Shown here one piece after another: positions 11,330 through 22,248 of a DNA stretch of 64,000 bases; the first letter of the stretch is position 1; the number at the start of each line of letters is the position of its first letter. A program made the position numbers and the translations under genes. Location: contig NGZR01000005.1 of assembly GCA_002197995.1 (NCBI GenBank), forward strand, positions 3,348,001 to 3,412,000. Reading direction: 5' to 3'. Source of the DNA: Gaeumannomyces sp. JS-464 (lineage: Eukaryota; Ascomycota; Sordariomycetes; Magnaporthales; Magnaporthaceae). The notes beneath the pieces are model-generated. The model was not told the origin of the DNA and did no database searches. It saw only the letters and a program-made list of their open reading frames with translations.

Positions 11330-14300
11330 CCAATACATTAACGCCGCTTTTACGTATGCCAGCAGCCAACCGGATACAAAAACGCAGGCAATAGGGCCCG
11401 GCGCCCGGGGCTTCGCCCCGAACGCCGTGCTTTAACCGCCGCCTAAGCGAACGTTCGACGTAGCTGGGAAACGGGGGCTACTTTACTCCAACTATTTTAA
11501 AGCTAAAATATCGACGTGGTGCTAATGCAAAGCCTTTAGCGCGTGGAAAGGAAGCTTATGCTTTGCACCCACCCGTCGTACGAGCTATTTACTCCGGTAA
11601 ATAAGCTGGCACGACCATTAACTAGGCCTCGGGTAATAACTTACGTACGGAAGGACCCGGGGTTTCGGCCCGTTAGCGAACCGGCCGGCAAGTAGCACTC
11701 GGGATATCCTTTAGCTTACCGTCGCCGGGTGCACCTTCGTTAACGTATATAGGCCTTTAAGGGACCCTTCGGAACCTTTTGTTAAACCTTTTTGCTACGT
11801 TGGCGCTTAACGGTAAAATGCGTTATAACTGGGGATTTTAACGCAGGGTTCCCGGCGTGGGATCCGGTTAAAGTAATAGGAATAAGGGCTAAGATATAGC
11901 CCAATGGGCTAATACTTATAACCTCCTCCTACTTACCGACCTAGGCCAACTACGCATAACGACGGGGGCGTTTTGGATTTTACCTTTTTTAACGCCCTTT
12001 TAGCACAGCGGAAATCGACCTTTCGCAACAACCGATTCGGACCACCGCTCGATACGGATCGAAATTCCTAACCGCAATAACTTCGTTCCGGACTGCCGGC
12101 GTATTACGCTACCAGACGTAAACTACCGTTTTTCGCAAACGCGGTAGCAACGGGGCCGGCAACTTGCCACCACTTACAAACCCAGGCACTGCGGAACACC
12201 TGGATAAAGCGGCCGAAGCATTAACAAACTTATTAAAAAATGCGTTAATGGCTTTCGGCCGGGGGCCTAAAGCCAAAAGAAAAGGCCAACCCTGGTGGAA
12301 CGAAAAGTGCGCCAACGCCAACGGGACCTTGCAAAGCTATGGGAAACGGCGGGCCTTTTACGGCCGAAGCCCGTGCTTTAAAAGCAACGGTTCGGACGGC
12401 TAAAAGACAGCATTGGGCCAGCGTGCTGGAGGAAATGGATTCCCCGAAAGCGCTATACCGTGCTGTAAAGTGGCATAAACTTACACCCGCTATACGGCTT
12501 CCCCCGTTTAAATATTAACGGGGAGGTTATATAGCCCCAGGATAAAGCGGAAGCATTAGGCCGCAAGATCCTCCGTAGGTTTACGGCGGAGGACGACTTA
12601 CAGGAGGACCCGTTACAGCAAAGGGCTACCCAAGGACCGCACAACTCCCGTGGGACCCCCACGTCCTTTAAAGGAATGCCGGAAGTGCACCGTTGGCACG
12701 GCAAACACGGCCCCGGGCGTCGATTCCCTAACGGTTAAGCTACTTACAGCGGCGTGGCCGGCAATAGGGGAATACGTTAGGGCCCTTTTCGAGGCTTGCC
12801 TTAGGGCCGGGCACCACCCAGCCCCTTTCCGCACAGCGGAAGTGGTTATGCTAAAAAGCCGAATAAAACGGATTTAACGGACCCAAAATCCTACCGCCCG
12901 ATAGCTTTACTCCCGTGCTTAGGGAAAGGGCTGGAGCGGCTGGTGGCTTCGCGGATGGCATCCCTCGCATTACAACACGGGCTTATAGCCCCGCAACACG
13001 CCGGGGCTACCCCGAAAAAGGCCGCCATCGATTTAACGGCATGCGTGGCCCACGAGGTGGAACGGGCCTTCCAAAAGCATAAAACGGCCGCCCTCGTTAC
13101 CATGGATGTACAAGGGGCTTTCGACGCCGTACTTCGCCGGAGGCTCCTTTAAAGGCTTTTAAACCAAGGCTGGGATTAACGTTAGTACGATGGGTATCAT
13201 CTTTTGCAGGAAACAGGGTGGTTAAAGTGCGTTTGGAGGACGCCACGGCACCCCCTTTTTCCCCGGACTGCGGGCTACCCCAAGGGTTACCGGCGTTACC
13301 GGTCCTATTTATGCTTTATATGGCCGAAATCCTACCCAAAGCAAAAGCGATTAGGTACGGATACGCGGACGATATAGGCATTTGCGTAACGGGTAGCACT
13401 CCGGAGGAGTGCTCCCGTAAAGCAGGGGCTACGGTTACGGAAATCCTACGTTGGGCAGGGCTAATAAGGTTGCTTTCGACCCGGGGAAGTGCGAGCTTAT
13501 GCATTTTTCCAGACGGAGAAATCCCACAACCCCAGCGGTTACGGCGGAGGGCCTTACCATACAACAAGCTACAGGAGCTTTACGGTGGTTAGGGGTCCTT
13601 TTCGACCAAAGGCTTAATTTTAAAGCCCACGTGGAAAACAGGGCTGCAAAAGCCCAAAGCGTTGCCAACCACCTCCGAAGGCTTACGAATTCGATAGGGG
13701 GGATACCGGCACATTCGGTTTACAAAGCCGTTACAACGGTTATAATCCCTACGGCTTTATACGGGGCCGAGGTATGGTATAGGGGTAAAACTAAACCACA
13801 CCCGTACAAGCCGGCACAACAGCAAATTATCCGCCAAGGCCATTTAATCGATCGGGTCGATAAAGCCTTAACCGCGTCCCTTAAGGCAGTGGTCCCAGCT
13901 TGGAAAACCACACCGATAAACGCATTGCATTACGAATCCGGCATCCCAGCGCCCAGGCGCTTTTGGAACAAGCCCGCCTCCGTTTTGCGGCCCGTATAAA
14001 TACGGTTCCGGAAGAACACCCCCTGGCCGCAGCGGCCAAGCCGGCCCTTAACGCCCGAGGGCCTAGGGCAGGCTTACCCGGCAGCTTGCAACCTCCTTGC
14101 AAAGGACGGCCGGACTTCTTCCGGCTTGCACCCGCCCGGCCTACCTCCCTTATAAATATACGGGGCTTACGGTGGCCATACAAGAAAAGCAAGCAGCCGC
14201 TAAAGCATTTACGGCGTGGCTTTGCACCCCCACCCACCGACGTTATAATATATAGCGACGGGTCCAAAGCAAGAACGGAGCAGTTGGATACGGCTGGGTA

Positions 14301-15086
14301 ATATACCAAGCCGGCCAACGCAAACTTTCCGGGCACGGCCGGCTGGCGCATCCCGCGGAAGTATTCGACGGCGAGGCGGAAGGGGCCCGGATGGGCCTCC
14401 GTAAAGCCGTTTGGAGCTTCCGCAATTGCACTTTCCACTTGTGCCTCGATAACACCTCGGCGGCCAACGGCTGTTTAAGCACGGCCCCTGATAGTTTACA
14501 AGGGGCCTTTAAAGAAATCCATTGCCTTATGGATAAACACCAGGTATACGTACGCTGGTCCCCGGGCCATATGGGAATCCCCGGAAACGAAAGGCAAACG
14601 CCGAAGCAAAGTTGGGATCGGCCCTGCCAATACCCCAACATTTTAAACCAACGGTGGCCGGAGTAAAGGCTTTAGCCCGGAAAACGGCCCGGGACGCCCG
14701 GAACGCATGGTTTAAGGACAACTTTCCGGATCGGTATAAGGCTATAGGCCTCCCGCCGGCACCACAACATACGCCCGAAGCGTTGCAGCTGCACCGGAGG
14801 GTACTGCAACGGCTAATAGCCGCACGCACCGGTTACGGGGATTTCGACTGGTACCACCGAAAGTTCCAGCACGAAGACGATAACCCGTGCCGCTGCGGAA
14901 GAAACAAATCCCCTTCCCACCCTGTATTTTGCAGGTTGGCTAAAACGGCAGAAAATAAATGGCCTATAGCGGACCCCTCCCCGGCTTCCGACAGGCCCGG
15001 ATATTGGAAACGGCTACTTCAAAAGCCTTTCCTTTTTGCTTCGTTCGCCGAAGCTACCAATTATTACACTATCGCTGGACGATAAC
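11330..15086 (+). pseudogene. LINE ORF2 polyprotein (endonuclease-RT-RNase H), copy 2, frameshifted
   Basis: The endonuclease lies at about 11335-12180 and its end matches the S-D-H segment of copy 1. The reverse transcriptase occupies about 12640-13600: a fingers/palm segment (L-L-P-C-L-G-K, then D-L-T-A-C-V), the G-L-P-Q-G motif at about 13275, and the catalytic Y-A-D-D at 13362-13373. RNase H follows, with Y-S-D-G-S near 14245 and a D-N-T-S motif near 14450. A C-terminal C-R-C-G...H...C zinc motif lies near 14890-14935. This order is diagnostic of the Tad1-type clade. At least five single-base frameshifts split the reading frame, so this copy is dead as sequenced, although the active-site residues survive. 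Confidence 0.87.
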
Positions 15087-15513
15087 AACAGGCCTAAAAA
15101 GCCCGCATACATCCTTTTCCTTGTTCTCCTACACCTTTTACCTTTTTCCTTTGTACCACCAGGACTAACAGTAGGCTCGTTGGTCCCCCGCACCTCCGGC
15201 CGGGCCCTGGGGGTCCCGAGGACCTTCCAGCCTAAAACCCGGCCCCACCCCTTTACCGGCATACTCGCCGGCCGAACGCACTACTACCACCCGCAGCGCT
15301 TTACAACGCCCTGGCGTATATATATACGCCCTACCGCCGATTGCCCGCTCACTAACAAGGAGCGCTGGAACGCGGCCCGACCTTCGTGTGCCTTCGGGTT
15401 TAATTCTGCTAGCCGCCGGATAGCAACATGTAGCCTAATGTTTAGCTTAGGTAGCGCTAGCACGTCATATGCCCCTTGGGAGGCAGGGACTGGTAGATCC
15501 CGACTTTACTGAC

Positions 15514-15544
15514 GTTAAATATACTCACTCACTCACTCACTCTG
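15514..15544 (+). repeat. LINE 3' tail, ACTC tetranucleotide repeat
   Basis: After GTTAAATATA the sequence repeats ACTC four to five times and stops at the right target duplication. The same tail in variant form closes copy 1 (TTAC units, about 9288). It appears reverse-complemented (GAGT units) at 31233-31250. Confidence 0.85.
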
Positions 15545-15557
15545 ATTGCACGCCTGC
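15545..15557 (+). repeat. Target-site duplication (right) of LINE copy 2
   Basis: This is an exact copy of 9311-9323. From here on the sequence is unique and not RIP-mutated, so this base marks the transposon/island boundary. Confidence 0.85.
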
Positions 15558-15965
15558 CTGCATTGGAGCCTGTGTTCGTTTGTGCGTGCGCGCCATAGAA
15601 AGGTCCATGCGCGCCGATATCGGGGTGGGGGTGGGTGCGGGAGCAAAAAGGGGTGTGCCCGGGAAGATCCTCATCTTTATCGGCTCTCGCGTTTGGGCAT
15701 TGGTTCAGCGCATAGGAAAGACCGCTGCGTTGAAGACGTCACCTAGTTCAGCGCCGGCTTAGCAGTGGTTATGCATCCACAAGCCTAATATTTCACAAAT
15801 ACATTTTTGTTAGCAAACCCGGCTTTTGTAAATCGCACCTCGTCCTTAGAAGCAGTTACGGCCGCTCATTCATTGAAAGTTCCTATAACTTCTATAACTT
15901 TACTAGCTGCTTCGTGGAGTATCGCCTTATTGGGTGGCATCCACCATACCACACAGTCCTCCCAA
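15558..15965. other. Intergenic, no gene seen
   Basis: This is GC-balanced unique DNA downstream of the TPR-CHAT pseudogene, which ends at 15966 on the minus strand. A short G-rich stretch lies near 15625-15645. The open frames here are short and show no domain motif. Confidence 0.6.
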
Positions 15966-18900
15966 TCACCACCCGTAATGCACAAACTGTGCCCATAGCA
16001 GCGGCATGCCGGGTCTTGATCTCGCAACGCCAACAACCGCCTCGTGCAGCGCTCTGCAAGGCTCCCGACTGCCACCGTGCTCTCCACACAGTAGCAACGA
16101 GTAGAACCTGGCCGCCACCTTGACGCACTCCTCGTCTCCCGCTGGCCACAGGCAGCCGACTACATGAGGGAAGCCAGAGGCCTGGAACCCGCTCGCTACG
16201 TGGAGGACTTCGTCTCTCAACCTTGACGCCTTATTCTCTGCCGTCGAGCATGCCGAAAGATACGCAACCTGGGCGCGTTCCATTGTCAGACCCGAGATGT
16301 GGCGCACGGTGAGCCGATCTTGCTCGAGAGTCCCATCGTCAGCCTGGCGCTGTAAGATCACGCCGCTGTTAGAGGGATCCGTGGCGTCCGACGTCCCGTG
16401 GCACGCGAAATGCGCTATGCGGCAGGTTGGTAACACTGCTAGGGTCGTCTTGACCGACGGGCCTTGGGCGACGTTCGTATTAATGGTCGAGCCGACTGCA
16501 TTGACAATTGCGGCAGCCTCATGGACGACGTTGGGAAGATTGCCTGGCCTTTTGGCGCCTGGAGCTTTGGTGTCGTCGGCATCGTTACAATGAGCATTGA
16601 TCCGGTGTCCTGGGAGTCCATGGCTCGCCTCGACTGGTCCCGTGCCGCCGCCAAGGCCTTTATGGACGGCGTGTACGATGAGATTAGGCGGTCGAGTGCG
16701 TTGTCCCTGGATTTGCCAGTGTGCACCCCGGCAGCGTGCAGCGGCATCGAGTTTGCATAGCCAGCGCCAATCCACCATACTTTGGGCAAGCCGGGAGTCG
16801 GCGCCCTCGCATGCGCCTCCTCGATAACGTCGACAACATGTTTGACGCAGACGTTCCATAGCCACTCGAGGTATGCGGAAAAGTCTTGCTGAAGTCGGTT
16901 CCATTCAGATCTTTTCTTCATGGCCCAGTCCCTCGCGAGCCACTTTTCGGCCTCGGGTTTGGTCATATCCGGTAGGGGAGTGTCTGTACCGAATCATTCA
17001 TGATAAGTATTGCGTCGCTCCTTATGCTGGTGACATTCACCACGGCCACGACGCCGCCAGCCGCGCACCGCTGCATGTCTTCATGTTCCAACGGCAGCAA
17101 AAAAGTCTCGTAGCCCGTCACAGCCCTAATTTCCCAGAGGCAATTGTCGAGATCCTCCATCACTTCCCTGCGCGGCCTGCCCTGATGACATTGTCCCGCG
17201 TCAGCATCTCAGCGGAGCTCGTCGGCGCTCTCGCCTCCCACAAAAGAGCTTCGTATCGTCGCACTAGGTCCGGTCGATCATTGGATAGCTGGGGCAGTTC
17301 AGTTCGTCTGAAAGTAGCTGGCCAATAATCACGGCCCGGCCGTGCTCTAGACTCCGAAGAGCGGCGCCAAGCTTCCCCTGGTCGATGCATATTGCGCAAA
17401 GATCCGAGGCTATCCCCGCAAAGGTGGCCATGACTTCTTGCTGGTCGGATTGTTGAAGAGACCGTGTGTGGATGGTCGGCAGAAGGGCTAGGATTTCAAA
17501 GCCAAGCTTCATTCCCTCTTCTTGCCGCCCCAGCGCGTGGAGACGCCAAATACATTGGCCGGCGGCAAACACGCGAATTTGGGGCGTGACCTCCTCGAAG
17601 TTCCAGGCGCGGTAAAGAGCCTCCACGGCGTCAGTTGCGTCTCCTCGCATAGCTCGACATAATCCTAGAGAGTACCATATACATGCGCGCGCGTGCACAC
17701 CACCGAGCGGTTGTGCCACTGCCTGCTCCCCTAGTTGGATAGCCTGCTCGAGGTAACCTGCGTCCTTGCTAGTCGCATATCGGGCGCGCAAGCGCGTCAT
17801 CTGGTTGGATATCCAACCGTCCCGGTGAGGATTTCTGGTAGGGGATGACTCTGTCGCGCGTTTGCCAAACTCGATTGCCTGATTACCATCTGTCTTGTCC
17901 TGACTGTGGGCGTATTTGGCTTCAAGACAACTGGCAAGGGCGTCCAGCGTGGCAGCCACTTGGGAGTCGGAGGATAGTGCGGTATCAATACAAGACCGGA
18001 GCGTGCTGATGGCTTCATCCAACTCGGCGACGTCATTTGTTCTTTTGTATCGAGAAAGCAAGCACTCGGCCAGGGCACGGGCGCGGACAGGCTTATCTGG
18101 GCTCTGGTCGCGACTTTTGGCAACTGCCTTTCTGTTGACGCGTATAGATTCGTTTAGGCTTGCCATTTCCAGAGTTCTCTCGTACTGCACATGTAAAAGA
18201 ACGCCAAGAAAGTGGTGAAAGTTGGCTTGTTCGAGTCGCGGTCAGGCGTACACCTCAAGGATGTTGCGCCAAATTTATTGCATCGTCTAAGTCTGCTACT
18301 CTCCCAGTTGAAGAGTAGTGCAAGCCCAGCAGGAATGAGTGGTACTTGACGCGATCGGAAGCAGTGGCGATTCTGCTGGTGTTGCTTGCAAATGTTGCCG
18401 CGATATTTGTAGTGCTTCCTCCAGGACCTGTGGGTCGCCAGTCTGCTCGTAGTGAGCGCGCAATCGCAACGCCAGGCTGTTGAGGAGGGCTGGCATGTGC
18501 AGACGATGTTGGCGGTCATGGCCAAAGCCCTTCTCGTCACTTGGATAGCTTCTTCCAGGGCCCCAGCTTTGCCGAGGAATTCGTGCTCGTCTGAGAGCTG
18601 CACTCCCAAGACGTACATGCACTCGGCCAGCTGCGATGGATTTCCGTCGCTGCATGCCACAGCCTGCGAGCGACTTTGACGGCCGCGAGCAGGCTCTCTT
18701 GACGTCCCGTGGCAGTAAAGTGTGTGCCGAGCATCCAGCTGTATTTGGACAGTATTTTTGCCCTCTTTTGGATCATCGCCCGTTATATCTTCCAACAAGA
18801 TCTCAGTTTGACGTATTTCTTCTTCGAGGTGCAACACGTTTCCCGTGTCCTCATACAGCTCTTGAGCCATCCGCAAGGAGTCTAGAGTATCGAGCTGCAA

Positions 18901-20758
18901 CTTTGCTTCAACCATCATTTGCCGGTCACTGCTGTTCCGCGTGGTTGTGTATACGAGTGTGAGAGCCAGTGCATACCAGTACAACACCATCGTGCGGCTC
19001 TCGTGCTGCTTGGGCATCTCATCCAACGCGACGCGTAGCGTTGTGACGGACATTTGAAGATCTTCCTCTCGATGTTGAAGTTTGTGTCGCCTCAGAAGAC
19101 TATCTCCGAGATTGGCCAAGTATGTAGCCCGAGCTAGCTCTCCGGGGGCTGTACTGTCGACAATGTCGCCGAAAAGAGTAATGCTTTCGTCGAGGATCCT
19201 TGGGTCGTGTGTCAGAGCATACTGGTGCAGGAGGTAACTCCCGAGATTGTTTATGGCGTTGCACCGGAGCGGATCACCCGTGGAACAGGCATCGACGGCT
19301 TGGCGGCTTAATGAAACTGTTGTTCTAGATCCTGCATCTTGTCCGTTTGGCGGAATCGTTTGTACATGTCGTCGACGTAGCCACAGAGACGCAATGGTCG
19401 TCCGCTGTCGCCTGTCGCCAACGCCACGACTTGGCCTCGTATTTCGGTTGTGGCCGCCTCGTCTTGGCTCACTGCTTCATTCTTTCCGTCCTCGAGTCCC
19501 ATGTACGTATCGAATTTCCGCGTCCCGTTGGACATTTCAAAGCGCTGTGCAAAGAGAACACCCATCTCGTGAAGGATGGTCGATTGAACAGAGTCGTTTT
19601 CCGGAAATAGCTGCGAGGCCTGCTCGTAGGCCTTCAGAGAGCATCAAGATCGGATGCCGCCCCTCCAGTTCGTAAGCGCGCTGTAGATCAATTGCAAGAC
19701 CAAATAGCATATTTGCCTGGTCCGCACGGCTATTCCCCAGCAGCTCCAGTGCCTTGCGCTGAGCTCGGCTGCCTCCCGCACATCAGTAATCGACGGACTG
19801 AGCTTGAATCTCAGGCGCAAGTTGGCAGCCAGCTCTCCAGATAGTCTCCCAGCCCGGATGACCTTCTGGCGAGGCTTCCACGGCCGCTCTGGTGAGCCGT
19901 ATAGCTTCGTCCAAGTCTGATCTGTTGCCAAGCACGTTGTATCGTCGTTCCAGGCGCAAGCTCACATTGTCCAAGCGTAGGGGCCTGTCTTCATTTGGCT
20001 CCAATTCCAGTGCCAGCCGTCCAAGCTGGATGGATTCGTCAAGCTGTGCCGTGTCCCGGTTCTTTGGTACATCCTCCACAAGGAGAACGCTAACCGATGA
20101 ACATGCTCTGAAGATTGCGGGGGATTCATGGTGCCGAGGCGAACCAATTCTCGCTCCACCTGTATTTCTTCTTCCAGATGGGAACATCACCAGTTTCCGC
20201 ATGCCACCAACCCAAGTGTAGCCCGAGTAGTACAGACAGGGAATCCTTGCCGCTGGAGTATGTGATTCGCCGGACTGCCACACTTGACGACCGTATCTAA
20301 TGGCGTCGTCGAACCATCCTTTGTTTGGTTGCCTCATATAGCACTGCCGAACACGAGGCAAGCCTGGTTACCAGATCGGGAAACAACGGGCTGCTGCGCT
20401 GTATTTTCGACAGAGGGGCGCGAAGAATCTTGATAGCGGTCTGGAGCTGTCGCGGGTCTCGATTCTGGAGATAGCCTCGCAGCAACGAATTCGCTTGTCG
20501 TGCTTCCAGCGGCGCTGCCGCCGGCATTGCGAATTCCACAGTCGTGGAGGCAGGCAACGCCTGTTGCGGACGGCAGGAAAAGGCCGGTTGGGATGGCTGG
20601 GTCTCGGTTGACGCTCGCCGAGCACCCCATTTTCTTGTAGATTCAATCGGTGGACAATGCGACGCGCAGCAGGACGAGGCTCCAACTCGTCTTGAGGCGC
20701 CAAGACGTGCCGAATATTTATTGCGCAAGCCGTCTCTGGACGTCGAAGGCGACGACAT
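15966..20758 (-). pseudogene. TPR-CHAT (caspase-like protease) protein, frameshifted pseudogene
   Basis: Reading leftward from an ATG at 20758, many helical repeats of fungal TPR type appear, for example D-L-D-E-A-I-R-L-T-R and D-P-Q-V-L-E-E-A-L-Q. They extend to about 17270. A CHAT domain follows, with H-F-A-C-H-G encoded at 16395-16412 and S-A-C-S-T at 16242-16256, Cys codon 16248-16250. The frame ends with W-A-Q-F-V-H-Y-G-W and a stop at 15966. Family knowledge: CHAT is a clan CD (caspase/separase-like) protease fold, and TPR arrays usually sense a trigger or regulate it. The frame must change by single bases near 20345, 18520, 17270, 17163, 16970 and 16565 without intron signals. The product is therefore not made unless these are assembly indels. 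The long intact frames of two neighbouring genes argue against pervasive assembly error. C-to-T bias is not evident, so RIP is not the cause. Confidence 0.82.
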
Positions 20759-20938
20759 GTCAGATCAACCCCACATCGTGAGGCGGGTGGCTGAGCGCCC
20801 AGCCGCGTCAAGCTTAATCAGCAGGCGGGGTGCCTCCCTCGCACCCTATGGCGCCCCACTGCGGTCTGTGCCGCCCAGCCGCCCGAGTTTGCGTTTCGCT
20901 CAACCTCGCTCTTGCGCAATCGTAAGCCGCGACGCAAA
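20759..20938. promoter_or_regulatory. 180-bp divergent intergenic promoter region
   Basis: The region separates the ATG of the TPR-CHAT pseudogene (20758, minus) from the ATG of the 292-codon gene (20939, plus). It is GC-rich and has no clear TATA box. A shared bidirectional control region is inferred only from the spacing. Confidence 0.5.
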
Positions 20939-21817
20939 ATGCCACTCACGATCGTGCCCTCGCCACCCTTCCATGCCTTCGAGTCCGTGAGCTTGGGTCG
21001 GTTCGTCACCAACATCGACCATCCTCACGAAGGCTACTATGAACCCAAGATCCGGCCGCCTACCCCGATCGTGGCACAATTCTCCTTTGCCGGACACCAG
21101 GAGCGCGGGGCGAAAACGAGCTTTGGGTCTGCGCTGATCAGCATCTTCGCCGCAACCGTCTCCAAGCTCGCAGAGGCGAGCATACGAGTCGAGGCGGATG
21201 AGGGAACCAGCTACAGCCTCAACAACTCGGAGGCGTGGTTTGACGAGGCGCTGTCCCTGGCCGACACGAAAGCATGGGTAGAAGGGACGGCGCTGCGCGG
21301 TAGAACCATATACTTGGTTGTGGGCGTGCAAACGCTCACCAATCCTCGCGTACGCTTCGACGTGGCCGGCGACGCACAGAATCAAGCCGACGTTCAAGTG
21401 TCGCCAGCGCTGGCTGCAACCCTTGCCAACATGTTCGCGGCCGCCTCTGGCTCCGACAACACGACGTCGCTCAGCGCCGAGTCGACCCGCCACCACATAT
21501 CCCAGCACCGCTTCGATGCTTCGGGCGAGTTTGTGTGCGCGATACAGTACCGCAAGCTGAAGCACCGCTGGCTGTCGCGTCGGTCGCTCCAGGGCGTGCA
21601 GCTATCCAAGACTCGACAATGGTCCTATTTGACGGGGAACTCGAGAGCGATTCCTGGCCCGCGGTCGGCCAAGCCGGATAGTGGACTTCACCGAGCTGGC
21701 GCAATGTCGGACGACAGCAATCCTGCAAGTGATGTCGACGACAATGACGACGACGACGACGATGACGAGGAGGATATTATTGAGGTAGACTTTGCTGCTG
21801 ATGATGACCTTGAATAG
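20939..21817 (+). CDS. Conserved-looking 292-aa protein of unknown family with acidic C-terminus
   Basis: This is a single-exon frame of 292 codons. The ATG at 20939 has A at -3; the same frame is open slightly upstream but without an ATG. I do not recognise the family with confidence. The N-terminus (residues 1-36) is rich in beta-type residues and ends in an H-P-H-E-G-Y-Y-E-P motif. A small-residue, hydrophobic, amphipathic-looking stretch spans about 58-82 (F-G-S-A-L-I-S-I-F-A-A-T). A beta-strand-like block lies at about 118-140 (R-G-R-T-I-Y-L-V-V-G-V-Q-T). The last ~35 residues are almost all Asp/Glu. No signal peptide or clear transmembrane helix is seen. The gene is divergent from a CHAT protease pseudogene across 180 bp. 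Fungal gasdermin-like pore formers (HET-Q1/RCD-1 type) are often paired with CHAT or subtilisin proteases, so that is a hypothesis from context and gross layout, not an assignment. A separate NLR remnant begins 12 bp downstream. Confidence 0.7.
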   Translation: MPLTIVPSPPFHAFESVSLGRFVTNIDHPHEGYYEPKIRPPTPIVAQFSFAGHQERGAKTSFGSALISIFAATVSKLAEASIRVEADEGTSYSLNNSEAWFDEALSLADTKAWVEGTALRGRTIYLVVGVQTLTNPRVRFDVAGDAQNQADVQVSPALAATLANMFAAASGSDNTTSLSAESTRHHISQHRFDASGEFVCAIQYRKLKHRWLSRRSLQGVQLSKTRQWSYLTGNSRAIPGPRSAKPDSGLHRAGAMSDDSNPASDVDDNDDDDDDDEEDIIEVDFAADDDLE

Positions 21818-21829
21818 CCGCCTCATGTA

Positions 21830-22248
21830 TGTATTGAGACCAGATCCTGACCTCGGCGCGTCGAACGCGATTCTCACGACGTGGCAGATATCCTTCGACC
21901 ACATCCGTCTAGGAGTCGCTCTACGGCGGATCTCCTATCGCTTATGAGCTTTTTCGACCGACAAGGTATCCCTGCCTGGATTCTGAATCCTTCTGGAATT
22001 GCTAAGGACGCGGTACAAGCAAGAGGTTCTAGACGCGGCCGGAGAGGGATTACAACAATAGCAGTAGCGCTACAGACGGTGACACAGATGATGGCGTAGA
22101 CGACGATAGAGGCGGCAGATTCGAAGACGATGTAGGGATGCTAAGGGCTTTCTGTCTCATCGTCGTAGATAACACAGGAGACGAATTTGAGATGCACGCG
22201 CTCGTACAACTATCGACGAGGAGGTGGCTAGAAACGTTTGGGGCGTGA
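21830..22248 (+). pseudogene. Remnant of an NB-ARC/TPR NLR (region linking winged helix to TPRs)
   Basis: Three frames must be read in turn. At 21866-21908: W-Q-I-S-F-D-H-I-R. At 21905-21985: D-L-L-S-L-M-S-F-F-D-R-Q-G-I-P. At 22080-22248: R-F-E-D-D-V-G-M-L-R-A-F and then M-H-A-L-V-Q-L-S-T-R-R-W-L-E, ending at TGA 22246. This succession is characteristic of fungal NB-ARC proteins just before their TPR array. The P-loop part and the TPRs are absent, so this is a short internal fragment. The nucleotide-binding domain of the family acts as an oligomerisation switch. Loss is through frameshift and truncation, not RIP stops. Confidence 0.75.

Larger units (their letters stand above)
9324..15544 (+). 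mobile_element. LINE (Tad1-like), copy 2, about 6.2 kb, least mutated copy
   Basis: The element lies between two copies of the 13-bp duplication. About ten unmatched bases follow the left duplication, then homology with copy 3 begins at CACCTTCCTCG (9334, and 40390 in copy 3). Copy 3 has further coding-like sequence upstream, so copy 2 may itself be slightly 5'-truncated. The order is ORF1 with zinc knuckles, ORF2 with endonuclease, RT and RNase H, a 3' UTR of about 430 bp, and an ACTC tetranucleotide tail. GC content is visibly higher than in copies 1 and 3, and RIP-type stops are fewer, but single-base frameshifts abound. Confidence 0.92.

Noticed and set aside
10574..11369. Long minus-strand frames overlapping LINE ORF1 of copy 2
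   Set aside because: They are antisense shadows of the GC-rich, Ala-coding linker and zinc-knuckle region, with no domain of their own.
15514..15544. Regular ACTC repeats as a CRISPR-like or satellite array
   Set aside because: The units are 4 bp with no spacers and sit exactly at a LINE 3' end.
15966..16904. Treating the 312-codon minus-strand frame as a complete short CHAT protein
   Set aside because: Its first half is a wrong-frame reading of the upstream CHAT segment; the true continuation lies in another frame, so it is part of the pseudogene.
16297..21565. Plus- and minus-strand frames opposite the TPR-CHAT pseudogene and the 292-aa gene (for example 20900-21565 minus)
   Set aside because: They are GC-driven antisense frames without motifs; the opposite strand holds clear TPR/CHAT signatures or a better-supported gene.
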